This document shows, one piece after another, positions 48,865-58,844 of a stretch of DNA of 64,000 nt. The stretch spans positions 186,001-250,000 of the forward strand of contig JAQGBZ010000047.1 of NCBI GenBank assembly GCA_034687125.1, read 5' to 3'. Below the pieces are notes generated by a model. The model was not told where the DNA came from and did not search any database. It saw nothing but the letters and a program-made list of their open reading frames with translations. Numbering within the stretch: position 1 is the first letter of the stretch; each line of letters begins with the position of its first letter. Both the position numbers and the translations under genes were made by a program. Origin of the DNA: Neelides folsomi (taxonomy: Eukaryota; Arthropoda; Collembola; Neelipleona; Neelidae).

Positions 48865-51800
48865 TCAGGACTTGGCTTTGACTTTATCTTTCGTCATCCT
48901 TCGGTGATAAGACTGAGCCATTGAATTGACAATCGAGATTAAAAAGTAAATGATCATGCTGAGGACGATTTTCTCCAATATAAAGGCAAGGATCCATCCC
49001 TCCTTAAATCAAAATAATTCCTTTAGAGTTGGCAACAATTTCCACATATATTAAAATAATAATATAAAATCTTTCTTGTTCTCACTTGATCTTCGTTGTG
49101 TTGGCCATGTAGAGTTTGCTTCTGACGATTCATCATCTCGACAAAGGGATCGCTGATTAGCTCTCCCAATTTCGGTATACTTCTGATCAGTTTCACCACA
49201 CTGATGAAAGTAAAAAATAATGAAAAGTTGAAATTAGGTAAAAACATAAATACTTACATAGTTATTAAATTTAAAAAATTAAATTATAATAATTTTCATC
49301 CTCACTTGTCAAGGAGTTCTTCGTTGAAAGCAAGAATGACAAATGTCATTTGAATGTGAACTTTGATCAGAGCCTTCCCAATGACAGTCGCTCCAAAGAA
49401 AGTAGTAAAAGGAACCAGAAAATGCCCACAAGTGATGCCAGCAAGATCAAACAGAGGATTCGGGATTGAGGCACATGCAAGGATTCCCCAAAATCCAACT
49501 TTTTCGACCAGCTCCTGCATCCACAGCTTTGAACGTTCAAAAAAACCCTGAAATAGAACCAAGAAGTTTTTACAATTTTGAAAACTCAATTTCTAACATA
49601 AACAGCTCCAGGGGAATTTTAACAATGAATGGAAATTGAAATGGTTTTTGGAATTACTAAAACAACTTGGCCACGATCAGCTTTCTTCTTCCGGTTCATG
49701 AGCTGGTTGAATTCCTCAAGATGTTCGTCGGCATCAACCATTCCAGAGATCCTTGAGGCTCGAGCCATGAAGTAGGGCGGGAGTTCTCCAAGAGCCGTTC
49801 CAAATCCCCACATCAACGACTCCCACCGAATCTTTCCCATGATGTCGTAGACGGAGACGCCGTCGGGACTCTGGTCCTCCGGACACACGACTCTGAAGAA
49901 CAAAACACATTCTTGGCTCACAATAATTAATCCCAATTAACAGTCACTTAAATTCTCCTTACTGTTCTGGGTAGGGCGGGGTGGGAAAGTGGATAGACCC
50001 ACACTCCTGAGCAGCAAGTGTTACTTTGGCAATGAATGGGCCGAGATAGAGAAGGAAAGTGTGCAGACCTGTCCCAAGACCAACAGAGGACAAAACTCCC
50101 AGGAACACCCAATAAGAATACCAATAAAGGTCGTCTTTAATCTAAATACATAAATTCATCATTTAGAACTTGACATCGGAAGATAAAATAATTAATGTAT
50201 AATGAACCAGTAGAATTGTTAAAGTTAATTGCTTAATCATTAAGTTAGAATTGTTATAATTCGTATTTTCTCTCTTCCTTACCGCTCTTGACTCTGGGTC
50301 ATCTTTGATTAGAAGAAAGTAAAAGAAGTAAAAGGCGAGAAATAAGAAAAAGACAATTGCAGCTTTTCTTGATAAAGGAACGGATCTTTTCTTAGGGTCG
50401 TATAAGGATAAATAAAATCTGGAAAATCAAACAAAGATATTGTTAGTGAACCCAAATGAATCAAATTGTTAAATAATTAATCTTATTAAGTAAACTGTCA
50501 ATTGATTAATCTATAAATTAATCTGTTAATTAATTAATCTATAAATTAATTGTAATTTAATTAAAATCTTTTCACTTGGAAAAATGTACCTTATTTTCGC
50601 GTCATGTATGGACCAAGGAATTTCTTGTAGGAAATAAGAAATGGTCTGAATGGGTTTTCTCCAAAGCACCAGCGCTGACCGTTCTTGAGCCAAAATGTCC
50701 TTTTTCTTTTCTGCCCCATTTTTGCTAGGTTTTGGAGCTGCCAGCGTCCGGGTCTCTTCTTGTCCTTCATTCCCCTTCCCACGAGACTTGTTGTTGTTCA
50801 TTCTGATCTGTTGATGAACTTCCTCTTCTTTCTTTTTCAGCTCACCGAGACGCCTCAACTACCAGGGAAAGAAAATCAACCAAGAGATACAAAAAGTTAA
50901 CTAAATACTGGAAACTGAATATTCAATAATAGGGGGAGTTTTTTCTCTTTTGAACTTTTCCTAAAAAAAATTACAATGAACATTTACTATGCCTAATGCC
51001 GCTATATAATATGTATAAATGTACTAATTTAATATGATTATCTATCATATACAATACCCATATAAATATCTTTTTATTTTATAAGCATGGATAATGTAAT
51101 ATAAATATATAAGGTAGATGCTTTGGAAAACGAACTGTATTTAATTATTAAATTATATTATTAGAAAAGGATAACTATAGAGTAAAATCGATACACGGAT
51201 GAGAACTATTTGCTTATTAAGGAAACAAAATATTTTATAAATATTTATAGTAAGAGCTATGTTTATAGTGAGCACTGTTCAAGTGAACATTATGACGCAA
51301 CATCAATTATTAAAGTTCCAAAGTCTCGAATGACTTTGCAAAAATTGCCTTTGCACACAAAAACACGTGCATGTCGGCTCCTGATTTTCTCATAAGAAAT
51401 GTGTTTTATAACAATTCTTTGAATAACGAAAATATGGCATGATAGGGTTGTTTTAAAATAGTTACATTCTGCAGACACTACGGAGAAGGAATTATTCATA
51501 ACTATCGAACCCACATTTTTCTAATGTCCTTTTACTACACTATTAATTTACAATTAGTTCGAACTTTATATTCCTACTACGCAAAAATAATTGCAATAAC
51601 AAACATTTTACATATATTACATTATAACCTATTTGTATATCAATAGATTAAATACAAACGTAAATGCTATTAACGGAATGACTCAATGATGAACAAAGCT
51701 ATCATTTATAAATTTGGTTAGAATATCGAGATATAACTTGTACATATATTGTATTATAAAATAATATGTATTGAAGATTTCGTGTTATCTGAAAAAGAGG

Positions 51801-52645
51801 AAAACAAATATAGTTTTTGTGTATTTTTCTATTTGGAGATAATGTAATATGTCTCCTAATAAATAAATACACAAACCCATAGAGGCATGTTGAGTGACGG
51901 TGTAAAGTAATAATTGTAATAACTCATACGTGTATCTTTCAGTATAATTATCATGCAGCTATATAAGAATAAATTTAACGATCTATTTAACTAACTGTAT
52001 ATATCTTGAATCAATCTCTAGAACCAAGGTTCAAAATTCCAATTGTCATTTTAAACCAGAAAACTTAAAATGTGAAATATTGTGAACAGACAAAGATGAT
52101 CTTTATCTTTTCTAAAATTGATATTGGAATTAAAGATCGTGTTGGATTTGCACAGGTGAAGTATGGATAAATTACTCACATCCAAATCCTCATCTTCCGC
52201 TCGTTCAAAATTGAGGACAATATGCATTAAGGTGAAAAAGAGAAGTAGGAGTGAATGGATATAATATATCAAATCCCCAACACTGACTGACTGTGTTTGG
52301 TGGTGGGCCAAGGGGTCTCCAAAATTCCACAAATCCCAAATCTCAAACTGCAGAGGTTCAACCAGGGTTGTTTTTGATAAATTATTTATAAGTACATGAG
52401 CCGGGTGGGTTAGTGGGGAAATGAGTTAATAAAACTACGGGGTTTCCAGAGTTGTTCCTTGGCCTTTGCCCCGACCTTCACCTCGGACCTCCTGAGAGAT
52501 AAGCGGAAAGAGGCGGAAGGATGAATTTTTAAGAGACCATGGATTCGACGGTTCCGGTGGGACGAACGCCTCGCTTCCTCAGCTCCCATTTCAACTCCTC
52601 CAACTCAGTCCCTTTGGAGTTCTTCCTCCGACCTCGACCAGGCAT
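48865..52645 (-). CDS. VMP1: Vacuole membrane protein 1 (VMP1), with N-terminal SAP-like extension
   Basis: Coding exons: 52538-52645, 50590-50858, 50283-50418, 49963-50141, 49658-49892, 49306-49547, 49086-49200 and 48865-49002; 473 residues (vertebrate VMP1: 406). The body from about residue 55 is clear VMP1: [50 protein letters not shown], the SNARE-associated/DedA core [20 protein letters not shown] and the C-terminal [13 protein letters not shown]1 is an ER scramblase needed for autophagosome and lipoprotein formation. The 36-codon first exon ([12 protein letters not shown], then [12 protein letters not shown]) plus the start of the next ([13 protein letters not shown]) reads as a SAP-like helix-turn-helix. 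That junction uses a weak donor (ATG|gtctct), so it is less certain. The fallback start is [10 protein letters not shown] within 50590-50858. Confidence 0.9.
52180..52347 (-). other. VMP1: Possible in-frame cassette exon in VMP1 intron 1
   Basis: A 168-nt (56-codon) block lies between a good acceptor (cctctgcag, then TTTGAG) and a good donor (TTGGAT|gtgagt). It is open in exactly the phase needed between VMP1 exons 1 and 2. It encodes [12 protein letters not shown], a hydrophobic run ([14 protein letters not shown]) and an acidic end (ERAEDEDLD). Including it would split the SAP-like fold. It may be an alternative exon, or chance. Confidence 0.35.
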
Positions 52646-54152
52646 CTCGTCAAAGATGCTAGAAAGCTCTCAAGCAACCAGACGATCCCCTCCCTGCCAA
52701 ATAAGCCGATGAAAGTCTCCTCCAAGCCCAAACCCTCTTACTCAATCAGAAGGAACCCCAATTAATACCCAAAGAGTTATTGAACAAAGTATTAGTGACA
52801 TATTCGCTGGGAAAGGTTTAATTAAATTAACAAAATTCAGTATTTACACAAGTGTACTTTGTTATGTGGAAGAATGAACAAAAGTTTAATCATTGGTTAA
52901 TTGCTTGAAAATAAATCATAATAGCACATTTAATCCTCAACATGCAAAATGCAAATGTAGCGAAATATCATACAAAATTAAATACTTGCTTACTGCTAAC
53001 TTACTTACTTACTAATTAGGTAAGCATAAAAAATCATTGCAATGTTTTGATGGGAAATGATAAATAAAAATCAAAGGAGAAACCATCTTCAATTTATGAA
53101 TAATTCATAAATGGAAAGTTGAGATGACTCAAATCTACTATAAGGAAAAATTAAATGAAAAATGAATCAAATCAATACTAAAATGAAAACTGAAATATTT
53201 CTTATTAATAAGCCAATAAATAATTGTGGATTTTCAATTAAAATTAATAATAAATGAGATCAAACATGTATGAAATGAATAGAAAGCTGGAAGCAAGTAA
53301 ATAAAAATCTATACATTACAGAAAAGAAGCTAAAATAATATGTAAAATAGGCACTCTTAACTTCCTTTATATCGAAACGAAAAACCGAAAATTAATTTTA
53401 TTTAAAATGCAAATTTAACAAACATGCATATCCACAATTAGCATTGTTATACATGTCATTAATGGCCAAATGTATTAAATTCCATGGGGGATTTGGACAG
53501 GACAAGAAGGTACGTTTTGTGCTCATCATTGAATAACCAAATTAACATCATCAAAATCAAATGTAATGGAGCGAATGTGTGAAAAATCGAGTTTAAAACT
53601 GGTCAAGAGAGAAAAGGTTATAAAATGGTAATTGGTTTTGTAATAAACTGAATACTGTTGATTGGAAATTGAATGAAGTAAAGTTTCAACTCACGTTTAA
53701 CACCAAGTGGGGGTCAGAAATTGGTCCAATGTGACGACCATGAGCAAAATCTTGATTACACTTTGTTAATTTAGTGACTTGAGGGTTCTTTGATCCTTGA
53801 CCTCAAGAGCAGAAGATGACTAGAAGAGTTTCTCCTCTCTCTCACTTCCTTGCTTGATTAAAAAAGATCCCTTAATTACACACCTTCATTATTTGAGGGA
53901 GAGAAACCCATATGAGGGACTTTGGCGCCACCTTTGAAAATTCTCCCCATCCTCCCACTTTCTCCCACTCACCTTTGAATAACCAAACTTTCTCCATTCG
54001 TATTATTCCCACCGAATCCATTACAATTGTTCGCGAATAATTCGCTCATTCGCTCCTTGCAGATTTCAATCAACGACACAGATGCACAAAATTTTCAAAT
54101 TGAAAGCTTCAAAGCCTGCAATTTTTTAAAATACCATATCAAATCTCGTCAA
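52646..54152. other. Head-to-head promoter region of VMP1 and NSRP1
   Basis: 1.5 kb between two divergent start codons. The ends nearest each gene are CT-rich and less AT-rich; the middle (about 52.8-53.7 kb) is AT-rich. No gene or repeat was recognised. It probably carries both promoters. Confidence 0.5.
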
Positions 54153-56270
54153 ATGGCAGAAAGCCAAAAGTAAGTATAAAGCTTTTGCAAATCGTCACTT
54201 GGTTAAAGTTTAATTTAATTATTTTTAATTCCAAATTTTGTCATAAATGTATTATAGTTTTTATTGAAGTTGTATTGAAATGAAATTTATTTCATTGAGA
54301 ATTACACAAAAATGTATGTATTACATTAATTTAACATTTAATTTGGTTTTAGACACCATCCAGGCCAATATGGTCTTATTATTCCCAAAAAAGACAAGCC
54401 GACTCCCGTAGCTCCCAAGAGGACCAATATATTCGATGATGATTCTGATGAGGAAGATCAAAAACAAGATTGGCTTCAAATCACCCGAAAAGTAAATAAT
54501 TAATAAATACAGTATTTTGTGATGACAAGGCGTTTAATTAAAAGTATATTTCTATTGGAGTTACAATAACATAATGATTTGATTTAATTAGGCCAATCTT
54601 GAGCGGAGTATTCAGCTTAAAGAATCCACCAAAGTATTACGAAAAGCACTAGAAGAAGATCCGTCTGTGTTCGAGTACGATGAGCAGTACGACGACATGG
54701 TGGAAGAGCGGGACAGCAATAAGAAGAAGGAGAAAATGGATCGGAAGCCGAAATACATCACAAATCTCCTAAAAACGGCCGAGATCAGGAAACGCGAATA
54801 CGAGAATCGGGTCGAGCGAGATGTTCAAAAGGAGCGAGAAGCAGAGGGGGATGAATTCAAAGATAAAGAATCCTTTGTTACCGGAGCTTACCGAGCCAAA
54901 ATGGAGGAACTTCAAAGAGTCGAAGATGAGTTGAAACGGAAGGATGCAATTGATGGTGAGTGGAGTCGTCAAATGAAATTTTATTCCTCATTTCATATTT
55001 ATTCCATATTTATTTCATATTTATGGAAGATCATCAAATATTTCATGATCTTCCTTATTTAGACCTCTGATATTTCCCTCATTCCCCTCATTCCCCTCAA
55101 CCCCTTCCCTACCCATTCAATGAAAGTGGGGGATTAGTTTAATCAATTAAACAATTCCATTCAGCTTGCATGGCAAATAGGATCAAAATATATAATAATT
55201 CGATATATATAATACAAATACCACATAAGGCATACTCTCGGAATCAAGTTTGCATAAGAAAATCAATCATAATTTAATTGGCCGAGTAAATTATTGTGAT
55301 CAAATCATTGTGAACATTGTAATTCGTTCGAGTTGAAATTACGCCTGGCTCTCGTTCCCCCCAACCTGGATTTGGAACGTTAAATCCCAATGAATTTAAG
55401 ACCGCAAGGAATTTATATACCTTTGAAATTATATGCATCCATGTGTATCTTATTTAATTATAAAGGATGGGTATTGGGAATGTCATGGGGAAATGTCTGG
55501 ATTGTATACCGCAGAAAGCTCATAAAACATCAACATAATGAATATTCGCCATGCTTCTGTCAGACAGAGACTTATGGTATCTTCAATAAACTAAAACATT
55601 TAAAACAATATATTTCTATCCCACAATATAAATCCTATAAGACTCTCTTACATTATTTATCAATTTATTTGTTTTTTATGAATTGTTGATGTCTTGAAGC
55701 AGCTCTTTGTCTAAGAAGTGTGTCATCTTCGAGAGTTGTTTTTTCCTAATTACTTTCTTCCTCCTAGACCTGACTGATGTAACGAAGCAGGCAGACCTTG
55801 GAGGATTTTACCGGCACATGTTCAGAACCACTGTGGGGGATGACGAGAAAAGGAAAAGAGGGCCCGAACCCCAAGAGGAAACCCCGACTGAAACCATTCT
55901 GAAAAAGGGGCTAGTTGCTGGGGATGAGAGACATCAATTCACCAAACGATCCAAAAAGGAGGAAAAACCGAGCAGGGGAGAAGAAAAACAACCCACGAGG
56001 AAGGACTCAATTAACCAAGAGAATTTGGAGGAAATGGAAAAACCTTCACCGCCTGGCCCTCCAGAGCCCCGCAGAGAGGAACCAGAGTCTCCACAAATAA
56101 TTAAATCACCGGACCCTGAGGAGGACTCATTGAAGGAGAAACAAACCTTACCTCGGGTCTGTCTCTGGAAAAAGCGGACGGTTGATGAGGTTTTTGATGA
56201 AGCTCTCCAGAGGTATTTAGCAAGAAAGGAAAATCATTTCCTCCAACCAGCGATCGTCACTTCCACTTAG
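54153..56270 (+). CDS. NSRP1: Nuclear speckle splicing regulatory protein 1
   Basis: Four exons: 54153-54169, 54353-54491, 54592-54955 and 55768-56270; 340 residues with matching phases. It is the only plus-strand gene. Family hallmarks, in order: QYGLIIPKKDKP near the N-terminus, an acidic stretch (FDDDSDEEDQ), ALEEDPSVFEYDEQYDDM, DRKPKYITNLLKTAEIRKRE, ESFVTGAYRAKMEEL, DVTKQADLGGFYRHMF, and a C-terminal RYLARK that matches the family's conserved end. Charged coiled coil fills the middle. NSRP1 is a nuclear-speckle protein that modulates alternative splice-site choice. The protein is shorter than the human one (558 residues), mainly in the low-complexity C-terminal half. Intron 3 is 812 nt. 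Confidence 0.93.
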
Positions 56271-57341
56271 TCCAATTAAATCCAAAAACACTTATCCTCG
56301 CCATCTGCTTTTTTAATTAATATGATCTTGTATTACAATCGTGATCAATATAAATCATACAGACACAACAATTATTAAATATGTAATGTAATACATTTAA
56401 TATAATATAATATATTTTCAAAGTATTTATTTATTATAATAATGCTAGGTTAAGTACATATATATTTAGTATTTTAATATTAATGATTATTTTAACAAAG
56501 TACAAGTTATTCACTTATTATAAATAAGTATTTTAATATGTTGTAATTTATGTATTTTATAATTGTTGAATCGTAAGAGAGAAATATATGCGTGAATAAT
56601 AAAAATATGTTTTGGAGTCCTAAGGATTGTTTCATTTATATTTAAATTCCATTCTTACTTATTCTGTGTTTTATGAAAGAGGTACATTCGTCCTGTGCAA
56701 GGAAAGGTCTCGGAATGGAAGGAAGAGAAAAGACAAATAATTGAGTAGAAATAACTAGAAGAGGAATCATAACTCATAATAAACTATGTAGTTCCATTGA
56801 TTTTTTTCCTTCTTCACCAAACTCCCTTACATATTCACAGAAGAAGGTACGTTACTGTCTTCACGTTTAAAAAGACCTACATACTTAAACACTTCCCAAT
56901 GTTCACATCCTTTCTTTTTTACCTCACTTTAAATCCCTTAATATTAACATTTCACACCTCATCAGAGAACTATACAAAAGTTTTCCAGTGGCTCAGAGCA
57001 AGTTGCTTTAAAATTAGTAAAAACTTGTCAAAATTTTACATACTTTTAGATAATTGATCTGCCCAATATGAAAGTCTGTGAGCATTAAATAACTTTATAA
57101 TAATATGCTTTTGGCTTATTCTTATTACCATTTCAAATACACAATTCAAAATTAAACAATTTAGGTACCTTAACATGTCATGTAGCATTTTGTGGTAGTA
57201 TAATTTTATGCTCAAAAGTAAACATTGTATATTATAATACATATGTATTATATAATAAATCTTAATTTATAAAATAAATTATTGGGATGGTATAATAAAT
57301 ATATAAGGACATAGATACTTATATACTATCTGAATTACTAA

Positions 57342-57395
57342 TTTTGGGATTGTACCCCTAACTCCTGAGTCTGAGTGCTAGCCACTGTGCCAGTG
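57342..57395 (-). repeat. tRNA-derived SINE fragment
   Basis: On the minus strand TGGCACAGTGGCTAGCACTC resembles a Pol III A box (TRGCNNAGYNGG) and GGGTACAATCCC resembles a B box (GGTTCRANNCC). They are spaced about 35 nt apart, as in a tRNA. The body does not fold as a complete tRNA and there is no acceptor stem, so I read it as a SINE head rather than a functional tRNA gene. The 3' limit of the element is unclear. Confidence 0.5.
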
Positions 57396-57677
57396 AATAA
57401 AGATAGTTAGTAAATGGGAATCTTAAAAAAGGCATTTCTATCCATTTCTAACCCAAGGCCCAAGGGGCGGCTTTGAAAATTCCAGTTCACAACAATAATG
57501 CATATTTAATTCAGATGTGTGCCAAATATCTAGAAGTCAATAGCTTAAAGACAGGTATTGAAAAAATCGAGGATAATATTACATAGACTTCAAATCGAGT
57601 CAATTTTCATGCTGCTGGGAAATGAAGAATTTAATTAATGTAAGGCCTATGATATCAGTTAAGTATATACCCATATA

Positions 57678-57752
57678 CAGGGTGGGCCGTAAGTATCTTC
57701 TTTTTTAAATAAACAATCGTATAAAAAAGAAAGATACTTATGGCCCACCCTG
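57678..57752. mobile_element. 75-bp mariner-type hairpin MITE
   Basis: The left arm CAGGGTGGGCCGTAAGTATC and the reverse-complemented right arm CAGGGTGGGCCATAAGTATC match over about 30 bp with one mismatch and one indel, leaving a loop of about 16 nt. TA flanks each side (57676-57677 and 57753-57754). The CAGGGTG start is typical of mariner inverted repeats. Only the two ends remain. Confidence 0.8.
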
Positions 57753-58844
57753 TATCTAATATATCTAAATATTTATTGTTCGCATATTTTTTACAGACTC
57801 GTGCTATTTTCTATTTCTCCTACTTAATTTACTTAATGTTAGCGTAATGATCTGATCTGGGGGATTATTTAATTCCATTTTGTGATCATGTCTCTCCGAA
57901 GTCCGAATAGCCCAAGTTTAAAGTCAAATCAATATTTCCTCATCGACTTTTAAATAGTGGGCATTATATTACCTTCTCGTGTTTACATAACATTGGGATG
58001 AACTCATATTCTTTATAAACTTAATTAAATGCCCTCTACTACTGTATTTACAAATTTTGGTAGGCCATGGATGCGGCAATTTGATTAAATCTGCTCTGGG
58101 AATCTCTACATGTTAATTTTAAAGGATAATTATCAATAATAATTAGCAGCAGTGCATTTATAGGTTAGCATGGTAAATTGCGCCGAGCGGGTTGTGAAAT
58201 TAATCAAATGCAACGTTTCCACCAAGGCTGTAATCTATATAAACCCATACATACCTATTATGTAAATATATTACACAGTATACATGGTTTATAAGTTTAT
58301 ATTACCAGTAGTTTCCCATCAGAGCCGTATAATTAATTTACGGAGGCTCGACACATAGCTTATTTAATATCTACTCAATATCTCCAGTATATATAAATAA
58401 TGTACATGTGTATGAAATGCATATTGTATGAGATATATTATATGTGAAGTGTGGCCATTCTTTGGCAACGGATTACGTGGTTCACCCCCAGAGGCATCAG
58501 AGAAGAGCCACGCTGGTTTAATCTCAAGCTCCCCAATTGGCCTCGTTTGGTACGAGAGGCGCTTGTGGGTTTCGGGGTTGAGTTGAATCAGATTATCACT
58601 TTATTGCCCCTTCATCTTCTCGGTCGGAGTGGACAGAGCCGATGAGTTCTCCTTTCAATCTTCTCTAAATGGAGTTGGGGATTGGGGAAGATTCTGTCAA
58701 TCGATGAGAAAGAGAGCCGAGCTGAGAGAATAATTGACTTGGAACCGACACCGGGATTCGGAGTTGAATAATAGGTCTTCTCGACCGTTGGAACCTCTCA
58801 TACAATAAGGGAACTTTTCCTCCATTCTTCCCCCGACTTCTCAC

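Larger units (their letters stand above)
56271..58844. other. Convergent spacer between NSRP1 and rabphilin
   Basis: 2.6 kb of mostly AT-rich sequence holding a tRNA-derived SINE fragment (about 57342-57395) and a mariner hairpin MITE (57678-57752). The section 58450-58840 is GC-richer and is probably rabphilin 3' UTR. No gene is seen. Confidence 0.5.

Noticed and set aside
52540..52716. 58-codon plus-strand frame ([14 protein letters not shown]) opposite VMP1 exon 1
   Set aside because: Antisense to the SAP-like exon. The minus-strand reading completes a motif, the plus-strand reading does not.
57342..57395. Functional tRNA gene
   Set aside because: A and B box-like motifs are present, but I could not fold an acceptor stem or a full cloverleaf.
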